In this document: one piece after another, positions 44,634 to 52,976 of the stretch | Position numbering within the stretch: the first letter of the stretch is position 1 | How the letters are laid out: every line of letters starts with the position of its first letter | NCBI RefSeq assembly: GCF_900155655.1 | Contig: NZ_LT706987.1 | Span: forward strand, 1,697,715-1,757,402 | Length of the DNA stretch: 59,688 bases | Source of the DNA: Prevotella ihumii | GTDB lineage: Bacteria; Bacteroidota; Bacteroidia; Bacteroidales; Bacteroidaceae | Reading direction: 5' to 3' | Made by a program: the position numbers and the translations under genes | The notes under the pieces: generated by a model | Database searches by the model: none | Seen by the model: only the letters and a program-made list of their open reading frames with translations | Told to the model about the DNA's origin: nothing

Positions 44634-44719
44634 CAAATGTATTGGTTTCTCCAAATTATATCGTTACACTTTTGTGTAATTCTGAATTTGTTGTCTGAAA
44701 TATTACACAAAAGTGTAAT
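44634..44719 (-). promoter_or_regulatory. promoter and two palindromic operators of the receptor/RiPP operon
   Basis: Minus-strand -7 element TACATTTG at 44641-44634. Operator palindromes TTACAC-N4-GTGTAA lie at 44664-44679 and 44703-44718 (extended to ATTACACAAAAGTGTAAT). The nearer box is 22 nt from the -7 element. The farther one abuts the stop codon of the GNAT gene. Confidence 0.85.
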
Positions 44720-45348
44720 CATGCAGCCTTGCAAAGTTCACCATACTTTGAAAAGAACCCCATTATACCTCTCTTACTGGAACATACAGGAACAGTTTCC
44801 GATGTCAGGTAATCTATGGATTTCCCTATTTGACGTGTGCCAAATCCCAAGCCCTTCATTACTTTCAATAGTTTGCTGTCAATCTCTGCTATCATATAGC
44901 TGTACTTGTCCTCTACTATCGGTTTTACTGCCAATGCCATTAGCCGCTTGAACAATGTCAATGTGGATATTCCCGAATCCTTTGCAACGGCAAAGCGCCC
45001 GATATGCCAAAAACTATATTTACTTTCCCCGTGAATAGCATTCAGTGGATTTATTCCGTATATTTTTTCAATAGGAAGAGTCTTGTGTTTATCCCAATGG
45101 AAACTCCTGATGCAGCCAATTATATTCCCAAAGGCATCCCTTGCAATATAAATATGAGATTTGTTATCATACAGATATTCCTCTTCTTCAAGCACTGATT
45201 TGATATCTTCATTTACTTCTTTCTCTGTAAATGAAGATAAGTGATGGGAGTAATTTTCCTTGACCACAAACTGTGCTATTTCCAACAGACTCGTTTTGTC
45301 TGCCATGAAGATAGCGTAGTCCTTAAATGTTGCAATCTGTTTTTCCAT
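44719..45348 (-). CDS. GNAT-fold acyltransferase (FeeM/LuxI-like shape)
   Basis: About 209 residues from ATG 45348 (MEKQIATFKDYAIFMADKTS). The frame is open 48 bp further up, but the -7 element at 45377-45384 makes the downstream ATG the likely start. Motifs are SHIYIARDAFGNIIGCIRSF (adjacent beta strands) and SFWHIGRFAVAKDSG, which resembles the E-I-S-R-L-A-V block of N-acyl amino acid synthases and acyl-homoserine-lactone-like synthases. So the donor may be acyl-ACP and not acetyl-CoA. It is divergent from the LuxR-type gene and co-regulated with the RiPP operon. Acylation of the peptide or synthesis of a signal are both possible. Confidence 0.65.
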   Translation of the reverse strand: MEKQIATFKDYAIFMADKTSLLEIAQFVVKENYSHHLSSFTEKEVNEDIKSVLEEEEYLYDNKSHIYIARDAFGNIIGCIRSFHWDKHKTLPIEKIYGINPLNAIHGESKYSFWHIGRFAVAKDSGISTLTLFKRLMALAVKPIVEDKYSYMIAEIDSKLLKVMKGLGFGTRQIGKSIDYLTSETVPVCSSKRGIMGFFSKYGELCKAA

Positions 45349-45376
45349 AATGCTTTTTGTTTCTTGATTTATATGG

Positions 45377-45498
45377 CAAAAATACTTCTTATGCAAATAT
45401 CACCTATTACACTTTTGTGTAAATCTTCATTTCTCTCTTTGTTTTTTACACTTTTGTGTAATCTTTTTGCGGTATTTCGCATTAAAAATGTACTTTTG
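45377..45498. promoter_or_regulatory. divergent control region, GNAT and LuxR-type genes
   Basis: Minus strand: -7 TATTTTTG (45384-45377) with operator 45407-45422 exactly 22 nt upstream. Plus strand: operator 45446-45461, -33 TTTG (45466-45469) and -7 TACTTTTG (45491-45498). Both operators are perfect TTACAC-TTTT-GTGTAA palindromes. Confidence 0.85.
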
Positions 45499-45538
45499 TA
45501 GTGAAATATATCAGAGAATCTTAGCACGTTTAGCATAT

Positions 45539-46294
45539 ATGACAGACATAAAAGATTTCTTTATAGCATCGAACACCGTGCGTAATGCACCAGATTACGA
45601 TTCAAATGTATTGTCAACATTGATTCATACAGTAGAGTCCTTTGCACGTGTAACCTATCAGAGCATTTATTTGATAGACTATTATAAGCAGGAGTTTCTT
45701 TATGTATCAGATAATCCTTTGTTTCTTTGTGGTCATACAGCAAAGGAGGTGAAGGAATTGGGGTATAGTTTTTATTTGAAATATGTACCAGAGGAAGAAC
45801 TAAAAATGCTTGTTGAGCTGAATAAAAGTGGGTTTAAGTTCTTTGATACTTTCGACAATGTTGATAAATACCAATGTTCCATGTCATATCATTTTCATCT
45901 GAAGAGTGGAACAAAAAGTAAGTTGATTAATCACCAGCTTACTCCCATTCTATTGACAGATGAAGGCAATATATGGATTGGTATGTGTGTCGTATCACTA
46001 TCTTCACATAAAACAGTGGGACATGTAGAGTTTCACAAAAAGGGTAATCTTAACTATTGGAAATATTCTTTCGAAGGGCATCGGTGGAAAGAACGTGATG
46101 GAATATCACTCAAAGAAGAAGAACTTGAAGTGCTACGGTTATCAGCAGCAGGGCTTACCATGACGGAAATTGCGAACAGAATGTGCCGCTCGTTAGATTC
46201 TATCAAAACCTATAAACGCCACGCCTTTGACAAATTAGGCGTGACGAATATCACCGAAGCTATTTCAAGAGCTACCTTAAACAAACTCTTCTGA
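45539..46294 (+). CDS. LuxR-type regulator with PAS-like sensor domain
   Basis: From ATG 45539 (MTDIKDFFIASNTVR) the protein is 251 residues. The N-terminal ~165 residues form a PAS-like domain (QSIYLIDYYKQEFLYVSDNP, then GHTAKEVKELGYSFYLKYV). The C-terminus is a LuxR/GerE helix-turn-helix: LKEEELEVLRLSAAGLTMTE, IANRMCRSLDSIKTYKRHAF and DKLGVTNITEAI. The frame is open 72 bp further upstream, but a -33/-7 promoter occupies that stretch. It is the best candidate for binding the palindromes near all four promoters, including its own. The ligand is unknown. Confidence 0.85.
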   Translation: MTDIKDFFIASNTVRNAPDYDSNVLSTLIHTVESFARVTYQSIYLIDYYKQEFLYVSDNPLFLCGHTAKEVKELGYSFYLKYVPEEELKMLVELNKSGFKFFDTFDNVDKYQCSMSYHFHLKSGTKSKLINHQLTPILLTDEGNIWIGMCVVSLSSHKTVGHVEFHKKGNLNYWKYSFEGHRWKERDGISLKEEELEVLRLSAAGLTMTEIANRMCRSLDSIKTYKRHAFDKLGVTNITEAISRATLNKLF

Positions 46295-46303
46295 AAAAAT
46301 AAC

Positions 46304-47053
46304 TTACGGCAAAAGCGAAGAGAGATAGAATTTAGGAAAATAGTTCACAGGTTTTCCTGTAGCAAGATTGTACATTGCCGTTGTACACAAGCCTGCTGCA
46401 ATCCATGATGCTATGGACAGTTGTAGAGGTGGAAGCATTTCGCTTTCCTTTTTATATTGGGTTACAATTTTGTCTAACCACTCTTTAGGTTGATTCCAAA
46501 AAGCCCCGTGTCCAGTAACATACTCAGCTACCTTTAATTCAAATCCCTTTGGCTCTTCAGTCAGTTCAGATAAAGAATGCCCCAATGGGTCTACAACCGT
46601 AACAAAGCCAGCCCAACCAAAGTTGTATGGGTGCAGTACTGGGATTTTTCTTTCTTTGCAAATTTCATCAAAGACGAATGGAGTTTTATCCTTAAAGTCC
46701 AATGCATTGATGGCTACATTATGCCCATTCAGCATCTCTTCGATGTTATCAGGGTTAAGGAACTCTGTATGGTAATCTATCTGTGCATCAGGATTGATGC
46801 TTAGCAAACGCTCAGCCAAGCACTCAGCCTTGTATCTGCCAATATCATTCTCTGTATAGTTCTGCCTGTTCAGGTTGCTTTGCTCTACCTTATCGCCATC
46901 AACAATGGTAATATGCTCGAAGCCAAACCGCAAGGCACATTCTGCCACAATGCTGCCGATACCTGCACCACCAAGGAATATCTTATAATCCTTTATCACA
47001 CTTTGCTCTTTCTCACTCATATAGAGCCTGTTTCTGCTGTATCTTTCTTCCAT
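46304..47053 (-). CDS. ThiF/E1-like adenylyltransferase
   Basis: A 249-residue protein of the ThiF/MoeB/HesA fold: MEERYSRNRLYMSEKEQ (N-terminal R-Y-S-R-N typical of the group), IFLGGAGIGSIVAECALRFG (nucleotide-binding Gly loop), ITIVDGDKVEQSNLNRQNY (Asp and Arg that position ATP), then VAINALDFKDKTPFVF. The zinc-binding CxxC pairs of MoeB are absent, as in several natural-product E1-like enzymes. It would activate a carboxylate, possibly a peptide C-terminus. It converges on the LuxR-type gene with a 9-bp gap and carries its own operator box, so it belongs to the RiPP regulon. Confidence 0.82.
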   Translation of the reverse strand: MEERYSRNRLYMSEKEQSVIKDYKIFLGGAGIGSIVAECALRFGFEHITIVDGDKVEQSNLNRQNYTENDIGRYKAECLAERLLSINPDAQIDYHTEFLNPDNIEEMLNGHNVAINALDFKDKTPFVFDEICKERKIPVLHPYNFGWAGFVTVVDPLGHSLSELTEEPKGFELKVAEYVTGHGAFWNQPKEWLDKIVTQYKKESEMLPPLQLSIASWIAAGLCTTAMYNLATGKPVNYFPKFYLSSLLP

Positions 47054-47073
47054 AATGAAACAATTATTTTAGG

Positions 47074-47119
47074 CAAAAGTAGATGTAATAAAGCATATAT
47101 ACATTACACAAAAGTGTAA
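47074..47119 (-). promoter_or_regulatory. promoter and operator of the ThiF-like gene
   Basis: -7 TACTTTTG (47081-47074, minus strand) and the perfect palindrome TTACAC-AAAA-GTGTAA at 47104-47119, separated by 22 nt. An AATAATCAA/TTGATTATT hairpin (47118-47143) follows immediately and may end the convergent HTH transcript. Confidence 0.85.
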
Positions 47120-47180
47120 TAATCAATCACATTGTTGATTATTTTAGATTTTATAACATATTCAGAAGAGAACATGTTTG

Positions 47181-47471
47181 CTACTCCTTATAGTTATCCT
47201 CCAACAACCTTTCCAAATCCGACTCCTTATAGAGTATCTTCCCTGCAAACTGAGTGTAGGGGATAATTCCCCTATCCCGATAGTCCTGCAAGGTGCGAGG
47301 ACTGATATACAGCCTCTCGCATACTTCTTTACCTGTGAGGAAATGTTCTCCACCAAACAGCGGTTTGTGGGTCTGTGCTACTTCCTTTATCCTTCTACTT
47401 ACACTGCTGATAGCGGACAGCACCACCTGCATATCGTCAGCCTCCGTGTTTAAGTCCCTTACCTGTTCCAT
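47181..47471 (-). CDS. HTH/excisionase-like DNA-binding protein 1
   Basis: A 96-residue protein with a MerR/Xis-type winged helix-turn-helix: GKEVCERLYISPRTLQDYRD, then RGIIPYTQFAGKILYKESDL and ERLLEDN. This helix-wing motif (recognise, dispose, fix start residues) is standard for the excisionase or directionality factors of Bacteroidetes integrative elements. It lies 27 bp after a second protein of the same family on the same strand, and the pair stands at the junction of cargo and mobilization module. A role in controlling excision or in copy/replication control is inferred. Confidence 0.8.
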   Translation of the reverse strand: MEQVRDLNTEADDMQVVLSAISSVSRRIKEVAQTHKPLFGGEHFLTGKEVCERLYISPRTLQDYRDRGIIPYTQFAGKILYKESDLERLLEDNYKE

Positions 47472-47498
47472 CGTTCTCTTGTCTTATTTCTCGTTCTT

Positions 47499-47786
47499 TT
47501 ATTTGTCTGTTTTTGATTTCTCCGATTTTGTCTGTAACAGCCATTCTACATCCTCACGCTTGTAGTAGCACTTATGCCCGATTTGGGCAAAGGGCAAGAC
47601 ACCCGTATCACGATAGTGCTGTAAGGTACGCTTGCTGATGTTGAGCAGCCTGCACACATCCCCGTTGTGCAGCCAATCGGTATGCCTGCTTTGTTCCCCG
47701 AATGCCTTGTGGCATGTCTCGGCAAGGCTGAGTATCTCGTTCCTCAGCTTTGCCCAGTTTGAATCCGTAATGATAAAATATCCCAT
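47499..47786 (-). CDS. HTH/excisionase-like DNA-binding protein 2
   Basis: A 95-residue protein starting MGYFIITDSNWAKLRNEILS. The frame is open 87 bp further up, but a -7 element (minus strand, 47858-47851, TACTTTTG) favours the ATG at 47786. The same DNA-binding unit as the neighbouring protein is present: WLHNGDVCRLLNISKRTLQH and YRDTGVLPFAQIGHKCYYKR. The two proteins probably arose by duplication. Confidence 0.8.
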   Translation of the reverse strand: MGYFIITDSNWAKLRNEILSLAETCHKAFGEQSRHTDWLHNGDVCRLLNISKRTLQHYRDTGVLPFAQIGHKCYYKREDVEWLLQTKSEKSKTDK

Positions 47787-48217
47787 AATTTTATTGTTGT
47801 TTTGTTTGTAATTCCTTTTTGTATTGCGCCTTAATGCACGTTTCTGTCTGCAAAAGTATGATGTGTTTGCCATACTTCAAAGCACGAGAGAGCAGCAAGG
47901 AAATACAGGGAAAAACAAGGAAAAGACAAAGGGATTGTCGCTCTCTTTCTTTGCCTCCATACTCCATTTTATCATATCCGTTTTATCTGACGCAATGCTA
48001 TTCGGATTGGAGCAAATAAACACATTCCTTTCTTGCATCATTTCTATACTTGTCCTCTTGTTTGGGGCTTAAATCCATGCTTTCCGACAGTTTCCTACCT
48101 GAAATCCGTGAGAAATTCATTGCCAATGTGCGCAACATTATGCAAGCACTCTCCGAATGCTTGGCACTTTCCTGTTCTCTTCATAACTTCACTCTTTGAA
48201 ACCAAACCAATCATATA
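47787..48217. other. intergenic gap between HTH genes and VapE-like gene
   Basis: 431 bp with a minus-strand TACTTTTG -7 element at 47851-47858 for the HTH pair. I see no gene, long inverted repeat or convincing promoter for the VapE-like gene in the rest. Confidence 0.6.
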
Positions 48218-49483
48218 ATGAAGAAGAATGCAGATAAAGGCAAATCTGAGGGCGGAAACAGCGAATTTCATACAAGAAGGAAGTTTTCCAAGAACTCGGA
48301 GATAGAAGCCTATCTCTCCTCTCGCTATGAGTTCAGATACAACACGGTATTGGGACGAACCGAATACCGCAGAATGAATAGCAGCGATTTCACAAAGGTG
48401 GGGCGCTATGAAATCAACACGCTCCGCAGGGAACTTGACAACGATGTGGGGATTATCACATCTTCCGACAACCTCTATTCAATTATCGAGAGCAGCTTCT
48501 CTCCACGTATCAATCCCATACAGGAGTATTTCAAGGGATTGCCATTGGTGGATGTAAGCAGTAGTTCTCCCTTTTCATTGAAAGCGATTCCCGATTTGGC
48601 AAGCTGCGTTGTTGTCCGTAATTCTAACAAATGGTTGCCGTATCTTACCAAATGGCTTGTGGCGGTGGTCGCCAATGCGATGGACGACCGTGAGTGCCGT
48701 AATCATACCTGCCTTGTGTTGACAGGTGAGCAGGGAAAGTTCAAGACCACGTTCCTTGATCTGCTCTGTCCCCCAGCACTGCACGGTTACAGTTACACAG
48801 GAAAAATATATCCGCAGGAGAAAGACACACTCACTTATATCGGTCAGAACCTTATCGTAAACATAGACGACCAGCTAAAAGCCCTCAATAAGCGGGATGA
48901 GAACGAACTGAAGAACCTCATTACCTGCCCGATGGTCAAATACCGTATGCCATACGACAAGTATGTGGAGGAACATCCCCACTTGGCAAGCTTTGTGGCA
49001 TCGGTGAACGGCAACGATTTTCTTACCGACCCGACAGGCAGCAGACGGTTCCTGCCCTTTGAAGTGCTTTCCATAGATATTGAGAGAGCAAAAGCTATCT
49101 CGATGGACAATATCTATGCGGAAGCTAAAGCCTTGTTGAATATGGGCTTCCGCTATTGGTTTGATGATGATGAGATTGCCGAACTATACAGAGAGAGTGA
49201 GGACTTTCAAGTACAAACTGCAGAGATGGAGCTTTTGTTGCGTTGTTTTGAAAAGCCAACGGAGGATGAAAGATATTCGTTAATGACCACTACGGAGATA
49301 CTTACCTATCTGGGTATTTATACCCACCAGCCACTTGTTGCCAAGCGGATGGGCGAAGCCTTGAAGAAAGCAGGATACATAAAGGTGAGCAAACGAAGAA
49401 ATGGTGGTAGCCCCATCTATGTCTACAAGATTAGGAAAATCTTGCCATGCCCGCTCCTTCACACTTGTAGTAGCCAAATGTAG
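48218..49483 (+). CDS. VapE/VirE-type P-loop ATPase
   Basis: A 421-residue protein. The central part is a VirE/VapE domain: TCLVLTGEQGKFKTTFLDLL (Walker A), NLIVNIDDQLKALNKRDENE (Walker B and ID-D motif), ASVNGNDFLTDPTGSRRFLP (sensor and arginine finger region). The C-terminus has a small winged-helix part (TTTEILTYLGIYTHQPL). Proteins of this family accompany primases on phage-like islands and mobilizable transposons and act as replicative helicases or initiator ATPases. It is followed by the primase gene, with TGTAGTA repeats overlapping its last codons. Confidence 0.85.
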   Translation: MKKNADKGKSEGGNSEFHTRRKFSKNSEIEAYLSSRYEFRYNTVLGRTEYRRMNSSDFTKVGRYEINTLRRELDNDVGIITSSDNLYSIIESSFSPRINPIQEYFKGLPLVDVSSSSPFSLKAIPDLASCVVVRNSNKWLPYLTKWLVAVVANAMDDRECRNHTCLVLTGEQGKFKTTFLDLLCPPALHGYSYTGKIYPQEKDTLTYIGQNLIVNIDDQLKALNKRDENELKNLITCPMVKYRMPYDKYVEEHPHLASFVASVNGNDFLTDPTGSRRFLPFEVLSIDIERAKAISMDNIYAEAKALLNMGFRYWFDDDEIAELYRESEDFQVQTAEMELLLRCFEKPTEDERYSLMTTTEILTYLGIYTHQPLVAKRMGEALKKAGYIKVSKRRNGGSPIYVYKIRKILPCPLLHTCSSQM

Positions 49484-49558
49484 TAGAATGTGTAGTATTG
49501 TCTTATACTACAAAGTAACACTGATTATCAATCACTTATCACAGAATAGTATGTAGTA
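49466..49558. repeat. TGTAGTA iteron-like repeats (candidate replication origin)
   Basis: TGTAGTA occurs at 49466, 49479, 49491 and 49552, and as the reverse complement at 49506, in 93 bp between the VapE-like ATPase and the primase. The first three are spaced 12-13 bp, close to one helical turn. Confidence 0.6.
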
Positions 49559-49665
49559 AGAAGAAAGATGAAAAAGTTTGGAGGGGAAAAACTTTGGAAA
49601 AGGTAAAACCATAAACACAGACAAACATAAATAATTATCATTCAACCCATTAAAGTATCAAAACA

Positions 49666-50640
49666 ATGAAAGAAGAAGATTTATCACGTATCAAACGATA
49701 CCCCATCGTGGAGTATCTCGAAAGGAAAGGTATCAAACCTGTCCGCAAAACACCGACCTATGCCATGTACCGTTCACCGCTCAGGGAGGAAACGCATCCG
49801 AGTTTTAAGGTGGACACTGAGAAGAACCTTTGGATAGATTATGGCGAAGGTAGGGGCGGAAGCATCATCGACCTCTGTATGCGTATGGAGGGCTGCACGC
49901 TATCTGAAGCTATCCGCCATTTGGGGCAGAACGCTCCCGATAATGGCACATATAGTTCTCGTAATGGCTTCGCACCAAACAACACCCAGCCTGTAATGGC
50001 TGTAAATGGAGCAAGGAGACTGATAGAAATATCAGACACCCTACCACCACATTTTCAGGAGTACCTTACAAAGGTGCGTTGCATCAACTTGGAAAAGGCT
50101 ATGCCATTCCTCAAATGTATCAGCTATGAGGTAAGGGGCAGGCGCTATCAAGCCATCGGCTTTACCAATCTCTCTAGCGGCTATGAGCTTCGGGACGACA
50201 TGACGTTCAAGGGAACGATAGCCCCGAAGGACATTACTCCGATATTCACGGACAGAGCGGAGCCAGTATGTATCTTTGAAGGCTTCATGGACTTCCTCTC
50301 CTTCCTTTCAATGAAAGAAGAGATTACCAACCACTGCCTTGTGATGAACTCCGTGAGCAACGTGGCAAGGACTATCCGCTATTTGAATGACCGACACCTC
50401 ACCCATATCCGTTCCTTCCTTGACAATGACGAAGCAGGACGGAGGGCTGTTCAAGATTTCATAAAGGCAGGCTTCCATGTTGAGGACATGAACATACATT
50501 ACAAAGACTTCAAGGATCTCAACGAATATCATGTCAGCCGTGCCCGTGAGCAGCAGAAACGGAAAGCGCAGGAACAGACACACATATCAATTACAGGACA
50601 AAACAAGAAATCAAAACAAGTCAAACTTAAAATGAAATAG
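49666..50640 (+). CDS. DnaG-like primase (zinc-finger-derived and Toprim domains)
   Basis: A 324-residue protein. The N-terminal ~100 residues have the CHC2-type primase layout (YPIVEYLERKGIKPVRKTPT, PLREETHPSFKVDTEKNLW, DYGEGRGGSIIDLCMRMEG), although the usual zinc Cys/His set is largely lost. A Toprim domain follows (ICIFEGFMDFLSFLS with the catalytic Glu; SFLDNDEAGRRA with the D-x-D-like pair). It would synthesise primers for element replication after transfer. It lies 183 bp after the VapE-like gene and 2 bp before the DUF3408 gene. Confidence 0.88.
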   Translation: MKEEDLSRIKRYPIVEYLERKGIKPVRKTPTYAMYRSPLREETHPSFKVDTEKNLWIDYGEGRGGSIIDLCMRMEGCTLSEAIRHLGQNAPDNGTYSSRNGFAPNNTQPVMAVNGARRLIEISDTLPPHFQEYLTKVRCINLEKAMPFLKCISYEVRGRRYQAIGFTNLSSGYELRDDMTFKGTIAPKDITPIFTDRAEPVCIFEGFMDFLSFLSMKEEITNHCLVMNSVSNVARTIRYLNDRHLTHIRSFLDNDEAGRRAVQDFIKAGFHVEDMNIHYKDFKDLNEYHVSRAREQQKRKAQEQTHISITGQNKKSKQVKLKMK

Positions 50641-50642
50641 AA

Positions 50643-51077
50643 ATGGAAAAGAAAACTATGATGAGCGACAAAGACCTTTCATGGTTCTTGGGCGTGGAAG
50701 ATGAAGCAGAGGACGATTCTACTTCACAAGAAGCGACTGCGGTTCCTGAAAGAGAAAGACCAACAAACAAGCAGGACACAGAGAATACCATGCACTCCGA
50801 CCCTGCACGGAACACTGAGAGTGCAACTGTTCAAAGACGTATCAGTGCCAAGATGAGAAAGAAAACACTCGAAGCCTACAAGCAAGCCTATCTTGTGCCG
50901 ACCAAGTTAAACAACCGTAAGGCAGTCTATCTGAGTAGGGAAACACAGGAGCGTGCCGACTTCATTGTGCGTAGATTAGGCGACAGGGGCAGCAACCTTT
51001 CAAGCTTCGTTGAGAACATCGTTCGTCAGCATCTGGAGGAATATGGTGAGGACATAGAGAAATGGAGAAGACTGTAA
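50643..51077 (+). CDS. DUF3408-type mobilization-associated protein
   Basis: A 144-residue protein. The N-terminal half is acidic and low-complexity (DDSTSQEATAVPERERPTNK). The C-terminal half (KAVYLSRETQERADFIVRRL, then SNLSSFVENIVRQHLEEYGE) looks like a ribbon-helix-helix DNA-binding domain and matches the DUF3408 family found next to mob genes on Bacteroidetes elements. It starts 3 bp after the primase. A perfect 14-bp inverted repeat follows 6 bp after its stop. Confidence 0.78.
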   Translation: MEKKTMMSDKDLSWFLGVEDEAEDDSTSQEATAVPERERPTNKQDTENTMHSDPARNTESATVQRRISAKMRKKTLEAYKQAYLVPTKLNNRKAVYLSRETQERADFIVRRLGDRGSNLSSFVENIVRQHLEEYGEDIEKWRRL

Positions 51078-51082
51078 GCCGT

Positions 51083-51148
51083 AAGAAAAGGTAGACGGTT
51101 TTCTGGAAAAAGGTCTACCCCTTCTTCAAAATAGGTCTACCTTTTCTT
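51083..51148. repeat. 14-bp perfect inverted repeat downstream of the DUF3408 gene
   Basis: AAGAAAAGGTAGAC (51083-51096) pairs with GTCTACCTTTTCTT (51135-51148), with a third GGTCTACC copy at 51112. It may be a terminator (T-rich tail) or part of oriT. Confidence 0.75.
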
Positions 51149-51475
51149 CTTCGGTTTAGTTCTCTGTGAGAATGCCACGAATGCAGTTAGTCATAGAATG
51201 CACGGCATTCGTTTTTAAGCTATAAAACGTTTTAAGCGTAAATGGTTTGTTCGGTAGCATTGCAAGACGTCAGTTTGTACCCACAAACTGCGCCCAGCTC
51301 CCCTCGTCAGACTATCGGGGAGATAAGACCGTAATCACTCCGTTCTCATCGGTCAGCATTCAAGAATTAAGAGACAATGAATCATCTATAATGATTAACT
51401 TTCAAAGAAGCATATATGAACAGATATAATAAAAAGACTGCCAAATGGCAGCAACAGAATAAGGAAGAGCAGAAG
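51149..51475. other. candidate oriT region upstream of mobC
   Basis: Non-coding sequence before the mob genes with several short inverted repeats: CTCCCC (51298-51303) with GGGGAG (51317-51322), GTTTGT with ACAAAC near 51275, and an AATGC/GCATT pair near 51200. Mobilizable elements of this type usually keep oriT directly upstream of mobC/mobA. The nic site cannot be fixed by eye. Confidence 0.45.
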
Positions 51476-51847
51476 ATGAACAAGACAGAGTTCATCAAGG
51501 TTAGATGCACCTTAGAGGAAAAGCAGCGTATCAAGTCAAAGGCGGAAAGTGCGGGGCGTAAGTTCTCCGATTACTGTCGTGAGATACTCCTAAATGGAGA
51601 GGTGGCAGCCGTTCCTAGGATGACCGACAATGAAATGGAAGCCATTTGTATACTTCAGCATACAGGACGGTTCTATGGGCAGATTTCCAACCTCATCAAG
51701 GTAAAGGATGAAAGGTGGGTACATATCACTAAGAACCTTTCGCTATGTGCCAAAGAAGCATTTAAGCGGTTTTACGACCCTCATTTTCGTGTGGATGATG
51801 AGATATATAAGGTCTTAAATATGACAAGAGATGATAGGAAAGTGTAA
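51416..51847 (+). CDS. mobC: MobC-like relaxosome protein
   Basis: A 143-residue frame; the ATG at 51476 (MNKTEFIKVRCTLEEKQRIK) gives 123 residues and is more plausible. It has a ribbon-helix-helix start (FIKVRCTLEEKQRIKSKAES, AGRKFSDYCREILLNGEV) and a C-terminal MobC region (GRFYGQISNLIKVKDERWVH). It would bind oriT and open it for the relaxase. Its stop overlaps the start of the relaxase gene by 17 bp, so the two are translationally coupled. Confidence 0.85.
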   Translation: MNRYNKKTAKWQQQNKEEQKMNKTEFIKVRCTLEEKQRIKSKAESAGRKFSDYCREILLNGEVAAVPRMTDNEMEAICILQHTGRFYGQISNLIKVKDERWVHITKNLSLCAKEAFKRFYDPHFRVDDEIYKVLNMTRDDRKV

Positions 51848-52892
51848 GGCAATAGCGCACGGCAGCAATGCGCTGGAGTATATTTTTCGGGAGGGCAAGC
51901 TTGGCAATCGGCTTGCCTTCCACAACCTTTGCAGCAGGGAACCGAAGGCTATCTACGAGGAAATGAAAGTGGTCAGCGATTACAACACACGATGCAGAAA
52001 CAAGTTCCTCCGCATCGAAATCGGTATCGCACCACAAGACGAAAGAAAGCTACCTGTGTCAGAACTTATGGGAATAGCCCATTTGTTTGCCAAGCGAATG
52101 GGACTTGACAACCACCAATGGGTGGCGGTAACGCACAAGGACACCGACAACAGACATATTCACATTATTGCCAACCGTATCAGTCTGTACGGAGAGGTCT
52201 ATGATACCACCTTTGTAAGCAACAAGGCAGCGAGGGTAGCGGAGGAAATAAGCAGGGAGAAAAACTTGACTATCGCAAAAGAAGTCAAGGCAGAAAGAAA
52301 ACACCCAAAGGCAAAAGCCAATCCAACAAGAGAGCAGACAAAGCATCAAATACAGAATGTTTGCTATACCCTGCTTGAGAAGTATAAAGGAACAGGCATC
52401 ACGGGACACTCCATGTTCCTCTATGAACTGAATAAGAACGGCATTTCCATAGAGCGTATGAAGAACAAGCAGGGCAAGGTCTATGGTTTGAAGTTCTCAT
52501 TTGGCGGACAATCTTTCAAGGCATCGGAAGTGGGCAGGGAGTTTGGCTACCATTCCTTGCAAAAGAATTTCGAGGCAAGTCAGAAAGCCGAGACGAATGT
52601 ATCTGCCCAAGTAATACGCAAATCGTCAGAGCATACAGATACTAAGGATGCTGGCTATCAACTCGTACCCCCAAGACTTTCATACAGCCCACGAGCAACG
52701 GAGGATACTCCACAAATCGCACAGGCTATAAGAGCGATGGCAGATACAGCTATCAGCGCAGCCGATGAATTGGTGGAGGGAGTAGGTGGAATGATTACGC
52801 CAATGACACATGGCGAGGACTATGCCGAGACCGCATGGCAACGTAAGCTCAGATACCAAGCCAATAGGAAAAAGAAAGGACGAAGGCTGTAG
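51831..52892 (+). CDS. mobA: MobA-type relaxase (MOBP-like)
   Basis: A 353-residue protein. The relaxase domain occupies the first ~200 residues: GKCKAIAHGSNALEYIFREG (N-terminal region with the likely catalytic Tyr), RIEIGIAPQDERKLPVSEL, and HKDTDNRHIHIIANRISLYG, the H-x-D-x-x-x-x-H-x-H metal-binding motif III. The C-terminal part is basic and ends KLRYQANRKKKGRRL. It nicks oriT and pilots the strand through a helper transfer system. No type IV coupling or pilus genes are present, so the element is mobilizable and not self-transmissible. Confidence 0.9.
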   Translation: MIGKCKAIAHGSNALEYIFREGKLGNRLAFHNLCSREPKAIYEEMKVVSDYNTRCRNKFLRIEIGIAPQDERKLPVSELMGIAHLFAKRMGLDNHQWVAVTHKDTDNRHIHIIANRISLYGEVYDTTFVSNKAARVAEEISREKNLTIAKEVKAERKHPKAKANPTREQTKHQIQNVCYTLLEKYKGTGITGHSMFLYELNKNGISIERMKNKQGKVYGLKFSFGGQSFKASEVGREFGYHSLQKNFEASQKAETNVSAQVIRKSSEHTDTKDAGYQLVPPRLSYSPRATEDTPQIAQAIRAMADTAISAADELVEGVGGMITPMTHGEDYAETAWQRKLRYQANRKKKGRRL

Positions 52893-52976
52893 AAAATTTG
52901 AATAACAATACTTTCATTGTTGGCACATTATTTGCTAGTTGACAATAAGAATTTATTAACTATTAATACAAACAAT

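Noticed and set aside
44664..44718. The palindromes at the receptor promoter as terminators of the GNAT gene
   Set aside because: The same 16-bp sequence recurs at three other promoters with fixed spacing and has no T-run beyond its own loop; operator function explains it better.
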